Positions 48,901-60,029 of a stretch of 64,000 nucleotides of DNA are shown in pieces (the stretch's first letter is position 1; each line of letters begins with the position of its first letter). Under the pieces are notes generated by a model, which was not told the DNA's origin, made no database searches, and saw nothing but the letters and a program-made list of their open reading frames with translations. Source of the DNA: Timema cristinae (Eukaryota > Arthropoda > Insecta > Phasmatodea > Timematidae). The DNA is taken from the NCBI GenBank assembly GCA_039000515.1, contig JBCFYV010000001.1, forward strand, positions 67,387,030 through 67,451,029, in the 5' to 3' direction. A program made the position numbers and the translations under genes.

Positions 48901-50290
48901 TGTATCGTATGTTTAATATAGAGCTTGGTTACAGGTTGGATCGTATGTTTAATATAGAGCTTGGGTAGAAGTTGTATCATGTTTAATATAGAGCTTGGGT
49001 AGAAGTTGTATCGTGTTTAATATAGAGCTTGGGTAGAAGTTGTATCATGTTTAAGATAGAGCTTGAGTAGAAGTTGTATCGTGTTTAATATAGAGCTTGG
49101 GTGGAAGTTGTATTGTATGATTAATATAGAGCTTGGTAACAGGTTGTATCGTATGTTTAATATAGAGCTTGGGTAGAAGTTGTATCGTGTTTAATACAGA
49201 GCTTGGGTTTAAGTTGTATTGTATGTTTAATATAGAGCTTAGGTGGAAGTTGTATCGTATGTTTATATAGAGCTTGGTGGAAGTTGTATTATATGTTTAA
49301 TATAGAGCTTGGTTACAGGTTGTATCGTATGTTTAATATAGAGATTGGGTAGAAGTTGTATCGTGTTTAATATAGAGCTTGGGTAGAAGTTGTATCATAT
49401 TTAATATAGAGCTTGGTTAGAAGTTCTATTGTATGTTTAATATAGAGCTTGGGTATAAGTTGTATCGTGTTTAATATATAGCTTGGGTAGAAGTTGTAAC
49501 GTGTTTAATATAGAGCTTGGGTGAAGTTGTATCGTATTTTTAATATAGATCTTGGTAGAAGTTGTATTGTTTGTTTAATATAGAGCTTGGGTGGATATTT
49601 TATCGTATGTTATTATAGAGTTTGGGTAGAAGTTCTATCGTGTTTAATATAGAGCTTGGGTGGAAGTTGTATCGTATGTTTAATATAGAGCTTGGGTATA
49701 AATTGTATCTTATGTTTAATATAGTTTTTGTGTAGAAGTTGTATTGAATGTTTAATATAGAGCTTGGTGGAAGTTGTATCATGTTTAATATAGAGCTTGG
49801 GTGGAAGTTGTATCGTGTTTAATATAGAGCTTGGGTGGTAGTTGTATCGTGTTTAATATTGAGCTTGGGTGGAAGTTGTATCGTGTTTAATATAGAGCTG
49901 GGTGGAAGGTTATTGTATGTTTAATATAGAGCTTAGGTGGAAGTTGTATCGTATGTTTATATAGAGCTTTGGTGGAAGTTGTATCGTGTTTTAATATAGA
50001 GCTTGGTTACAGGTTGTATCGTATGTTTAATATAGAGCTTGTGTAGAAGTTGTATCGTGATTAATATAGAGCTTGGGTTTGAAGTTGTATCATGTTTAAT
50101 ATAGAGCTTGGGTGGAAGTTGTATTGTATGTTTTTATAGAGCTTGGGTAGAATTTGTATTGGATGTTTAATATAGAGCTTAGGTGGAAATTGTATCGTAT
50201 GTTTAATATAGAGCTTGGGTGGAAGTTATATCGTATGTTTAATATAGAGCTTGGTTACTAAATATGATTGTATGTTCAATATAGGCTTGG
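45936..50290. repeat. 34/36-bp minisatellite
   Basis: About 124 copies with core GAGCTTGGGTAGAAGTTGTA followed by either TCGTGTTTAATATA (34-bp unit) or TTGTATGTTTAATATA (36-bp unit). At the left end the two lengths alternate as 70-bp dimers; further right, GGTGGAAG, GGTTACAGG and ATATAGTTTTTGTGTAG variants come in. A variant block near 48186 recurs near 49690. Confidence 0.96.
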
Positions 50291-53200
50291 GTAAAGTTTA
50301 CGTATTTAAATTTGATACCTTTGGGGGTTTTATTATTATTTATTTTGAGCCCTTGTTTTCCTTAAATTTTTGCATATTTTGGGAGTACTTTCCCTATAAG
50401 ATATATTAAATAGCTTTTTATTTAGTTTATTATTTGGTGTATTTTACTCTACCCTTTTATTGTTTATTAAATTTCTCACATGTTTTCACTTAGGGAATTT
50501 TTACATTTTAAAGGTTTGACTTTTTGGGTGTTTTTTTATTATAAACAATGCGGACTTTTATCCATTCAGTTTTAAGTTAATGAATTTTCAAAATTATTTT
50601 TTTCTAATTTAAAAGCTTTTCATACTAAAGGCACAGATGGACTGGCAAGGGTTTAAACGACCGAAACAAAGCCCCTCCCTCCCTTTTAATAGGGTGAGTT
50701 AATAATTTTTAAAAGGTTACTGAAATTATTTTTAAACTATTTCTCCCCCCCTGTATTACAATGTGTCCATCAGGGTGCCTGGTCCAGTTGCCCAAAGGAT
50801 GCGTAAAAAAGGGCCTCTATTTCAGTTTGGGTCCAATAATTTTTAAGGGGGGGGGGGTTTTTCATAATTATAAATAACTTTACTTACATTTAGATTTCTG
50901 TTTAAGGGCCTTTATTATTTGATCTTTTATTTTTTAACCCGGGGTCATCCTCTCCCATTTTTTTTAAAAAGATAGTTTCAAAAAGCTATTTAAGTGATCG
51001 TCCCTTAAATTTTCTTGATAGTTAGATACTTAAAAAATAACTTTGAAGGGTCTTCCACCACATTTAAAATTAAATTTATTCCGAAACTAATATTTGGAGT
51101 TGTTCCCCCCCTATAAATTTTAAAAATTTGGATGTTTTGCAAGTTGACACCTCTAGTTTGTTAGTTTTTTGATGGGGTCTTTTCTGGAAATTTGACAAAA
51201 AATGCATCTAGAAGAAATTTTAATTTTGATTTAAGTCCATCTTGCGTCATATTTGATAATATTGAGGATTTGAAATATATCTGGGGGGATTTATTACGGG
51301 AAAGGGAGAGCCCCCACAGTTATTCGCTCTTTTCCAAAATAATCTATATTGGGTATTCTATAAATGTTTAAACTTTTAATGCGGGGCCCGGGTTTTTGTA
51401 CTTTAAAAATTTGCCAAAAAATCGCTAAAACTCTAAAAATGACTTGTTTGAAAAAAAAGCCCTAATTTTATTTTTTGAAACCCCTAAATGGTTTTTTTAT
51501 TAAAAGGGGTTAGTATTTACTTTATAACTAACCAAAAATTCTCCGATCTGCCCCTTTTTCCAGGTTTTCCTCGTGGGGTTTTTTATCGGGAATAGAAGAC
51601 TCTATCATCCCGGAAACCCTTTATTTAAAATTACTTTTTTTACACAGGGAATGTTTGCAGATACCAAACGTCACAAAAAACTATATACAATATTGATGTT
51701 TTGTCTTGATTCGTGAATGTTTTTTTTTCAAGTAATAATTGAAGGGTTTTCTTTTTTTTTTATAGATATTAGGATAACACGAACAAGTTTTTTTTGCGAC
51801 TGATATGCTGTTAATGGTTAAATCTTTATCTGATGCCAACACTTTTACTTCACATATTTTACAGAAACATATTTCACCTCTGGGAAAATATATCCTCTCC
51901 AAATTTGTATAACTTTCCTCAAATGATCGCCTTAGATGGGTTTGGTTTTTTAAACTTTAAATACAATAACTACTGCAAACGAATAAAAATAACGTCACTT
52001 TTAAATGAAAAATTTTATTTACAATATTTTGACAGCTAAACTCGTTTTTTTTCTCTTAAAATTAATACAAATACCTGCTTTAAAACGAAGCCCCCATCCC
52101 ATTCCAGACATGGGATGACTCACCAGGAATAAAAAAAGGGGGCAAATTAATTTTAGCTCTAAAGATTGCTCCCTCCCCTTCCCTTTCTTATGTATAAGAT
52201 CCACCGGACTTTCATTATCTTTTCCCAAACAAAAAATGGGTGCTAAAATATTGATGTTTGGATAAATTTGTTTTATCAAGCATCGATAATTCTAAGGCTT
52301 TTATAAAAAGTTTAAAGTCATTTTTAAAAAAAAATTTAGATTTTTCCAAAAAAAACTTAAAAATGACTTACTAAACAAAAACTGGCCCAAAAATCAAAAT
52401 GCAAAAAATGACCTTAAAATATATTTTCGCAGTCAAGGATCATGAATATATTTTTTGTACTAAAGGCATTTTCTCCGATAGATCAAATAAAAAATAAAAT
52501 TTTTTCAAAATCCCGGGGGCCCGTTTTTTTTTAGTCTTCTTGGGTGGTAGTCTACCCCTTTTATAGGAACAATGGGCGCACTCGCAATGCAAGACAAATT
52601 TTCAATGAAAACATATATTTTTTTTCCCGCTTGTGTAGTCTATCGAAAATTGAATAAAGTAGACGAAAACGAACATTGGACCCGGGCTTAAAGGGGTGTC
52701 TTCTCGTAAAATTGATAAAAAAAAAATGTAATTTATCTTTTTTTATTTTCCTCTAAAATGTGAACTTTTTTTTTGTTTTTTGTTACTAATTATTAACTTT
52801 CACAGGGGGTAACTGCCCCTTTTAACCCCCCATGAACCGCGCCTGTCCATCTTTACAAGAGGCGTCGAAACCCAAAACGAATCAGGTATTCCTCCCCGTC
52901 TTGGCTTTTGCTTTCCCCCCCTTTTTCTTCTCACAGTTTTTCTTTATAATAGTTATCTACTGCCGATAAAATTTCACGGAACAAGGAGGGCGGGGTTTTA
53001 ACTCGAGGGGGTCCCCACTTTCATTCCACGCAATGAGGGGCATTTCCCCGTCTCTGTTTTAAAATTTAAAATGTGTCGTTAGCACAATTAACAGTTTGCC
53101 TTGGGAAAAAAAAATTCCCCCTTCCCCCGAAAATCAAGTGGGGAACATTCTATAACACTTATGAAAAGAAAACTCAGAAACGTTTTCAAATATTCGTAAG

Positions 53201-54803
53201 CATTTCCAACAAAATATGCTAAACAATACAAATATAAGCATGTTTTTATTTTTATTATTTTATTTAGTGATATTATAAGTAAAAAGCGGAAAGTGTGGTT
53301 ATATATGACTTAAAAAAATTGACACTTTTAATTGAGCGGGAAAGCTGAAAAAAATTTGTCAAGAAGTTTAAAAGGACTGCCTTATACACCCAAAAAAATA
53401 AAGGGGAATTTAAAAAGGGGGATGAAAAAAATTTTAAAGAAATAATTTTTATATAAGGTAAAAATTAAAATTGTCGAGAAGGTAGAGAAAAAACCCTAAA
53501 ATAACTTTTTTTTAATTTTAAAATTTAAAAACAAAAAGAAGTTGGGTAGAAAGTAAAGATAGCAGCAAAATTGGAGGAGGGGGGGGGGGGGGGGGGAAAG
53601 GGGGGTTGAAGAAATTTAAAAGTTTAGGAAACACACCTTTTGATTGGTAAAAAATAAAATTTCGAAATAAAGAAAATATAAAATATTTTTTTAAATTTTT
53701 TAATAAAGTAAAGCGGGATTAAAGGAGCCTAAAACTTCCAAAACTAATAAAAATCCTTTTAATTGTTATAAAATTTAAATACTAAAAAAATTTTAAAATA
53801 CAGACCCGGGTCAACTGGCTTTGGTTAATTAAAAAACGTTAAAATATTTATTCTCTTTTCATTTTAATGAATGATGGCTAACTTTTTTTCAAGGGGGATA
53901 AAATGTATTTTGCTTTAAAAGATACTGTTATGGTTTTTTTTTGTTTTTACGTGTGGGATGGCCTTTTACATTTCTACAAAATTTTTTGAACATGTGTTTA
54001 TTTGAAAAAGTTACTGAATGGTAAAAAGGGGTCTCCCCTTACAAAAAGGAAAACCTCAGTGGATGACATACATTTTTAACTAACACCTCACCCAAAACCC
54101 AACAAAGATCAAACTTTCAGGGATTTCGTTCCCTTTTATAAGTAGACAAGGGTATTTCCCATTTAGGGAAAATCAGCCATTTAAACTTTTATTTTTAGAC
54201 CGCGTCCCCTACCTGTTCGGTTATCCCTATTACTAATTACATAATAATTAAGATTGGAAAGGTTAAATTAAAAGAAAGTACCCGCATTTGCATGGAAGGT
54301 AGTGAAAAAACCCCTAGGGTCAACCTGATCTCCTCGCTTAGGCCCTTTTTTTTAGTCCTTGTCTATAGATCGAAAAAACAATAAATTGTTATTTTGTCAA
54401 AAAAAAATTTTTTTTAAAGAAGGGAAAAAAAAAAATATATACCCCTTAGTTGCCATTTGTATCTTAATTGAAATTGATTTTGCTATCAGGGTGGCCACAC
54501 AAAAAGGCCCCTAACCAAAAACATTTTGGGTAGGGGGGGCATGCTAACCCCCCCCCAAACAAAACCCCAGACAAAGAAAATCACTAATATTTAATGTCTT
54601 TAAACAATCTGGAATTTGTTTTTTTTAAAATTAAGGGGGAGGGACAAAATACTTCAATGCCATTAATGTGGTAAACATTTATATACCCTTCCCCCCATTT
54701 TCAACACATTAACATTTTTAATAAAGTATAAATTTTACCGAGGGGGGGGGGGGGGGGGGCAGAGGGTTTTAGGGGGTCATCATTTTGCTTCACTTATTTA
54801 TTT
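50291..54803. other. homopolymer-distorted contig end, no gene
   Basis: Runs of one base are strikingly frequent and long: about 20 G near 53580 and again near 54742, plus dozens of runs of 5-10 A, T, C or G. No frame over about 90 codons exists on either strand. The stretch lies between a minisatellite and an N gap, as expected of unpolished long-read sequence. Some SINE words survive (also a faint plus-strand copy near 52975-53105). Confidence 0.7.
54188..54345 (-). mobile_element. SINE, family S, degraded copy
   Basis: The minus strand shows CCATGCAAATGCGGGTA, a TTAATTTAACCTTTCCAAT block, ATGTAATTAGTAATAGGG and AACCGAACAGGTAGG in family order. Confidence 0.6.
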
Positions 54804-54903
54804 NNNNNNNNNNNNNNNNNNNNNNNNNNNNNNNNNNNNNNNNNNNNNNNNNNNNNNNNNNNNNNNNNNNNNNNNNNNNNNNNNNNNNNNNNNNNNNNNN
54901 NNN
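54804..54903. other. assembly gap, 100 N
   Basis: Exactly 100 N. The join to contig 3 is by scaffolding only. Confidence 1.
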
Positions 54904-55102
54904 TTAATTTTTATTGTATATGGTCACAGCAACCGTTTTACTTTAGTATCTTAACTAAAACATAATGTTTATTATTTGTAGGTAAAAAGTGTAATGTCTG
55001 ATTTACAGAGCAAGCATGTTATTTGAAAAATGGAAATTTATGTTACCACAATGGTGGGGGAGATATATTACAGTTGTATTTACGTCCATCATTATTATGA
55101 GT

Positions 55103-55158
55103 TTATTGTTGCAACCAACCGGCTACAATTTGTGAGTTTTTCCATTTCTTTCTATCTA
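55103..55158 (-). pseudogene. LINE reverse transcriptase tail, distal fragment
   Basis: The minus strand just outside the mariner reads DRKKWKNSQIVAGW and reaches a stop. DRxxWR/K is the usual final motif of the polyprotein tail in many endonuclease-type LINEs. The rest of the tail lies across the mariner at 61257-61480. Confidence 0.55.
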
Positions 55159-55184
55159 CAAGGCGTGTCCAGAAAGTAAAGATA
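55159..55184 (+). repeat. mariner terminal inverted repeat, 3' side
   Basis: CAAGGCGTGTCCAGAAAGTA... preceded by TA; pairs with 61231-61256 with few mismatches. Confidence 0.92.
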
Positions 55185-55194
55185 AAAAATACCA

Positions 55195-56176
55195 TAGCAA
55201 TTACAAATAAATGTTTTTTACTAAACTTTTACTGAAAACTACTTATATATGAATAATTTATTTTTCCACATATTCACCACCATTGTCCAAACACTTATTA
55301 ATCCTGGGAACCAACTTATGTATCCCCATCGTGTATGTATCATCATTGTCGACATCAAATTTTTTTCCACCCAGAAGTTTCTTCAGATTTCTTCCCAATT
55401 GAAACTGTCAAGCAGCTCAGTGGTGGCACTTGTGGTGTGGGCCCAAACGTTGTCTTGTAGCAGGCAGACACCATCAGTCAACATTCCCCTCCTTTGGTTC
55501 TGAATGGCCCGTCAAAGCCGTCTCAAGGTCTCACAATATGCATTGGCACTAATTGTTGTGCCAGGAGACATAAAGTCAACCAGGAGAAGCCCTCTTCTGT
55601 CCCAGAAAACTATACCCATGATTTATTTTGCTAAAGTTGACTTTTGAACTATTTGGTTTTGGGAGAATGCGTGTGGCGCCATTGCAATGACTGCTGTTTC
55701 GATTCAAGAGTTCGGTGATACACTCAAGTTTCATTCTCAGTCACAACAGAGCCCAAAATCTCTTCTTCTTCTGCATAACACATGAGAAACGTGAGCACAG
55801 AACCCATCCATTTTTTCTTGTGGTTGTCCGTTAACTTTTGGACACCCCGCACACGCACAATTTTTTGTAACTTAATTTTTCTGTCACGGCTTCATGAATC
55901 GTACGTAGTCTTAGGTACTTCAGAAATAATGTCATGCAACTCTCTTATCCTCAAACGCCGATCTGCTTGAATTTCTCTTCCAATCTTTTGAAGGTCTTCG
56001 GAGATTAAAGATGGCCTACTACTCCTTTGTTTGTCGTGGACATTAGTTGCTCCTCTCGAGAAGTCACGGTACTACGCCGTCACAGTTTGTTGATCCATGT
56101 CACCAAAAACAACAGAAATTGGTTTGTGAATTTTCACTGGGCTTCAACGTTTAGAAAACTTATCATGGAACGAAAT
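55195..56176 (-). pseudogene. mariner transposase relic, main part
   Basis: Readable minus-strand blocks in order: a GDMDQQTVTA-like helix-turn-helix end, TNVHDKQRSSRPSLISEDLQ (linker), KKKWMGSVLTFLMCY, then SVVTENET followed by a stop, LESKQQSLQWRHTHSPKPN, VFWDRRGLLLVDFMSPGTTI, NAYCETLRRL and GVCLLQDNVWAHTTSATTEL. The first catalytic aspartate (normally GDET) is replaced and followed by a stop. The second lies in LLQDN. The region of the third (YSPDLAP) is deleted after SFNWEE. Frameshifts and stops show that it is long dead. Confidence 0.92.
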
Positions 56177-56567
56177 CAGGGTGGCTACAAAATATGTTTT
56201 ACAAAATTCCCTGACTTTTCCAGGTTTTCCAGGCAACATTTTTCAATTTTCCCTAACTATTTTTTTCCCAGTTTTAATGGTAGATGATGACGTGTTTTAT
56301 TTATTATTGATCACATATTAAAAAAAAGTCTGTATCTACTAAACATGAACAGTTTTATCAGTTACTTTAAAAATTTAAAGTTTTTTATTTATGTATTATT
56401 AACGTTTGTTTTAGTGTTTGGTTGTAGAATTAATAGGATGTTTTAGATATTTTTTAATTCCCTGACTTTTCCTTACTTTTAGTTAAATTCCCTGACATTT
56501 CCCTGTTTTCCCTGTCATACAAAAATTCCCAGACTTTTCCAGGTTTTCCCTGTCTGTAGCCACCATG
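56177..56567. mobile_element. hAT-type MITE, 391 bp, in the mariner ORF
   Basis: Ends CAGGGTGGCTACA and, inverted, CATGGTGGCTACA. Exact 5-bp target duplication GAAAT at 56172-56176 and 56568-56572. Both subterminal regions repeat CCCTGACTTTTCCAGG-like words. There is no coding. It splits the mariner transposase after the CEF residues that follow APIQDPAK. Confidence 0.93.
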
Positions 56568-56607
56568 GAAATTCACATTTGGCAGGATCTTGGATTGGTG
56601 CTGCTAT
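56568..56607 (-). pseudogene. mariner transposase relic, N-terminus
   Basis: The minus strand encodes AAPIQDPAKCEF, the conserved N-terminus of mariner transposases of this type. The expected initiator codon is ATA at 56605-56607, so the start is lost. The rest of the gene lies beyond the MITE. Confidence 0.85.
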
Positions 56608-56679
56608 TTTAATAAGGTGTCACTCGAAAAAAAAAAACTTTTCTCGTACTGTCAAACCAAAGCGAAAGGAAATCCAAAA

Positions 56680-56761
56680 GGATCAAGGTTAATACCAGTC
56701 TACTCACAACATCTCCTAGCGGCAGTGACATGACTCGTATGTCTATAACTGTACAATTATG
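56680..56761. repeat. 88-bp minisatellite, left remnant
   Basis: One nearly complete unit (CCAGTCTACTCACAACATCT, CTCCTAGCGGCAGTGACATG) between the mariner start codon region and the hAT insertion at 56762. Confidence 0.93.
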
Positions 56762-59700
56762 CAGGGTTCCTACAGTATTTGTAAAAATATTCTCCCTGAC
56801 TTTTCCCTGACTATTTTCCCAAGTTCCCTGACCAATTTCTCATAAAATTTCCATTATAACTTTACGGTACTATACACGTGAAAATATTAATTTAAATAAA
56901 TTTATTTCGGCCTCCTCCCCCCTTACAGCCGACCTTGCCTCACCTCTCATGGAAGAATAAGAAAGCAGACATCTTGCCAATCAGTTGAGGGAAAATGATG
57001 GAAAAATAATCCCTATCAAAAATTTGTAACAAACTTGATTCCCTTTGGTATCATGTGCAGAAATACGTATTAAATAACAGGCCACTAAGAACATACTAAA
57101 GAGTTTGGTATCATTACAGTTTTATTTTACCTAAACTGTACATTTCCTGAACTGAATAGCTTACAACAGGAACTCTGTCTGCTTTCATATTATTCATGTC
57201 TCAAGTCAATTTTATTTTTATTAAAATTATCACTATAGTCATACAATAAGAAACTATGTTATATTTAATAAAGTGAAGCTTGCTTCTTCTTCAGTTCTTG
57301 CAACTCCACGTCTATTGCTTCTCGTTTCTCTTCAGTTGCCATCATTAATTTTTTTCTTTCTCCTTCTAAATCTTTAACTTGTATATCTAATTTCCTCTTT
57401 TCTGCCTTCTTCTTGTCTTTTTCACTTTTTTCTTGCTTCTTCATCTCTAAGTATTCATGATAGCGTTTCCGAGCACCTCTCACGTAATCCAACATCTTTT
57501 TGCTAATGTGTATATTTTTAATCCCTCCTGCTTCTTGTATCTCATCATGAATGTGACGCTGTGCAATGACTGTCTTTTCATGCATGTTTTCAACCAGTAA
57601 AGATTTATTGACTGAAAAACCACCTTCAACAGTTGCATTCCCATGCGACAAGACAAGGCAAATCTTTATTACTTCCCAAAGATGTTTGTAGTTTGCTTCT
57701 CCTATTAGAAAGCTACCATAAATAGTGTCAAGTCCTACTTCATCACTAAACTGATCACAAGGACGAAATATTTCTTGAAGCTCAGATTTTTTGAGGTTGC
57801 AAAAATGCAAGTATTCTTTCTTGGCATTTTCAGCCAGAACATCATTTATGATGTTGGCATGGTTGAGTTCCTCCAAAAGAAAAGAAAATCTCTTCTGGGC
57901 CAGTTGAGGTGAATGTTGAATAACACAAGGATCCAATGAAGACAAACCTCTCACAGCTTTCTGTTTTAAGGGACTTTTTTCTTGTAGTTTTGCAATCATG
58001 GTGGTTAACATACTGCGGCACTCATGTATAAATTCTAATTTTTGTCTTTCTGTTACTGTGATCGCAGTTTCTCCTAACAAACGTTTTGTTGCAAATCCTA
58101 TATCAATATTTTTGCTAAGGATCAAATTTTCTGATTTTTTTGTGTCAATAGACAGTAACTTTGGACCCGTGCACTTCATAAGATCAGGTTTCACACAACG
58201 ATTCATAAGGTATCTTAGAAGTTTCTCTACAGCTTCAAAAAGATATGGAGTCATTGGTTTTGATGTCTGGAACCGTTGCAGGAAAGGCTGACATTCATCT
58301 GCAATTGTCTTGCAGAACGCTAGTTTACACTTTAGGAATGGATCACAGGCTGCTCTTTTCAGTGTCTCTACAGGTTTTGTTTTAGGAAGTTTTGCTTCTT
58401 TGAGAAACTTAATAACATGGTCCCAAATTTGTAATGCCCTTTGAAAGCACTTCGCATTCTCTAACCAACGCACACCACAGAACTTCAATGGAAAAGTTGT
58501 ACACCCTGTCAACTGGGTGAACAATGCTCGACGAGCTGGAGAGTCAGTGAACAGGTAGTACATGTGACGTAATAAGCTACTTATATCCCAATCAACAGAC
58601 TCTACTCCTGTTCTCAAGGAACCATGAACAACATGAAGCCCACATGTTCCCAGATTTAGCAAACTACATACTTCATTGTCTGTTACAGATTTGAGGTGTT
58701 CCTGAAGAAGTGTTATAAACTTTAAATTGACATTTGGGCCATCCATTGACACTTGTATCAACTTAGAGAGTGGAAGAGGAGAAATACCATCCAGAAAATG
58801 CTTCAGTAATTCTTCAGCAGTGCTCCTATCGAAAAACACACTGTTTAAGTAACGACTGATGACTTTATGATTTTCCTTGTCCCAGAATCTAATTACAATG
58901 TCCATCTGTCCTCTTTGAATAACTTTATTCAATGCCTCATCAAAACAAATTACAAAGTTGTTACATGATTTTAGGCGGTCCAGTAAATTATTATGAAAGA
59001 ATGGAGCCAAGCCATGCACAATGAAGTATGCAGCCTTGTCTCCACCAAGGGTAAAGGCATTGGCAATGGAACACTCGGGAAACATCAATTGAAAAATTGT
59101 ACTTAAATTATTGCACGAATTGAAAGACATTTTTTTGTCAACAACTTGCATAGCCCAAATGACTTCCGCCTTAGTTATATCATCTTTTATAACAAAAGTG
59201 TTATGGTTTCTTTGAGGCACTACACTAATTTCACTTTTAGCAACAGCTTCCTTCTGCGACGTTACGATTTTCGATGAAACAGAAAAACTCTTCGAGCAAC
59301 CAGCAGAATCATCACTAGGTAGAATGTCTTTGTGTGCCAGAGATTCTCTTGAAACTGGGGAGCTCGATGAACCTGAATCACTTGACTTTTTTGAAAAAAA
59401 AGTCAACAGAGAGCGTTGATTTGTCAAAGTTTCAAGAGTTTTGATATGAGTTGGTCCTTTTGCATGGGAAGCTAATGCTTGCTTTCCCATATTACTTAAG
59501 TTTATAATTTTTTTGCACACTTTACAAAATGCCTGCAGCTTATTACTTTCAACACCACTTATCCAGTATGAGAATTCAGGAAAATGGTCTGGGCTTAGCC
59601 AGAGCTGGTTAAAAACGGTTTTTTTGTTAGACATTGCTGGTGTAGTCTAATCAGTCCTGGTGCACTGTATCAAACTATAACGATGACAAACCTTGAACAA

Positions 59701-60029
59701 GAACAAAAACAAGTGATCACTAAAGTTAAAAGAATTGTCATGTGCAGGCTAGGAGACCTCTGCGTTCACATTCTGAAATAAAATGCTACCAAAACTTGTG
59801 TTAGGGCAAGTTTGAGCATGGTAAGTGCCCCTCAGCTTTCTTCATTGGGGCAGTGGCTTATGACGCAGTAAATAGAAAAAATATTTTCTTTGTTTTTTCT
59901 AAGTGTGACATGAAGACATGAATTGTCATTTCCCTGACTTTCCCTGACCTTTTTAAAGCTTCCCTGACTTTCCCTGACTATTATTTTTTTCCCTGACTTT
60001 CCCTGACTTTCCAGAGCGTAGGAACCCTG
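56762..60029 (-). mobile_element. hAT-like transposon, structurally complete, 3268 bp
   Basis: The ends are CAGGGTTCCTAC and its exact complement GTAGGAACCCTG, flanked by a 5-bp target duplication TTATG (56757-56761 and 60030-60034). The duplication is unambiguous because the uninterrupted 88-bp unit contains TTATG once at that place. Both subterminal regions carry repeated TTCCCTGACTTTCCCTGAC words. One minus-strand ORF of 789 codons fills the centre. Target duplications of 5 bp rather than 8 are known for a minority of hAT groups (hAT5 in repeat nomenclature, from memory). Confidence 0.95.
57265..59634 (-). CDS. hAT-like transposase, intact 789-codon ORF
   Basis: Probable nuclear cut-and-paste transposase acting on the CAGGGTTCC ends that flank it. 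The N-terminus holds a zinc-finger-like C37-x2-C40...H57-x5-H63 motif (BED-like role inferred). An acidic/serine-rich linker (80-125) follows, then an RNase H-like core. Candidate catalytic residues are D232 (ICFDEA), D298 (VSMDGPN) and E670 (ATVEGGFS); hAT-typical CGLH (331-334) and GVRW (387-390) lie between. HGNATVEGGFSVNKSLLVEN matches the hAT dimerisation region. Residues 722-789 are Lys/Glu-rich and probably coiled. The first ATG of the frame, 395 bp inside the right end, was taken as start. No stop or frameshift interrupts it, unlike every other transposon here. A domesticated host gene is less likely because ends and target duplication are intact. Confidence 0.9.
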   Translation of the reverse strand: MSNKKTVFNQLWLSPDHFPEFSYWISGVESNKLQAFCKVCKKIINLSNMGKQALASHAKGPTHIKTLETLTNQRSLLTFFSKKSSDSGSSSSPVSRESLAHKDILPSDDSAGCSKSFSVSSKIVTSQKEAVAKSEISVVPQRNHNTFVIKDDITKAEVIWAMQVVDKKMSFNSCNNLSTIFQLMFPECSIANAFTLGGDKAAYFIVHGLAPFFHNNLLDRLKSCNNFVICFDEALNKVIQRGQMDIVIRFWDKENHKVISRYLNSVFFDRSTAEELLKHFLDGISPLPLSKLIQVSMDGPNVNLKFITLLQEHLKSVTDNEVCSLLNLGTCGLHVVHGSLRTGVESVDWDISSLLRHMYYLFTDSPARRALFTQLTGCTTFPLKFCGVRWLENAKCFQRALQIWDHVIKFLKEAKLPKTKPVETLKRAACDPFLKCKLAFCKTIADECQPFLQRFQTSKPMTPYLFEAVEKLLRYLMNRCVKPDLMKCTGPKLLSIDTKKSENLILSKNIDIGFATKRLLGETAITVTERQKLEFIHECRSMLTTMIAKLQEKSPLKQKAVRGLSSLDPCVIQHSPQLAQKRFSFLLEELNHANIINDVLAENAKKEYLHFCNLKKSELQEIFRPCDQFSDEVGLDTIYGSFLIGEANYKHLWEVIKICLVLSHGNATVEGGFSVNKSLLVENMHEKTVIAQRHIHDEIQEAGGIKNIHISKKMLDYVRGARKRYHEYLEMKKQEKSEKDKKKAEKRKLDIQVKDLEGERKKLMMATEEKREAIDVELQELKKKQASLY

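Noticed and set aside
46452..49782. IQLLPKLYIKHT-type frames on the minus strand of the 34/36-bp array
   Set aside because: Short, broken by unit-length changes, no coding context.
55249..56287. Plus-strand frames at 55249-55503, 55782-55970 and 56027-56287
   Set aside because: Antisense shadows of the mariner transposase relic, whose motifs read on the minus strand.
57998..58291. 97-codon plus-strand frame inside the hAT transposase
   Set aside because: Antisense shadow of the 789-codon ORF.
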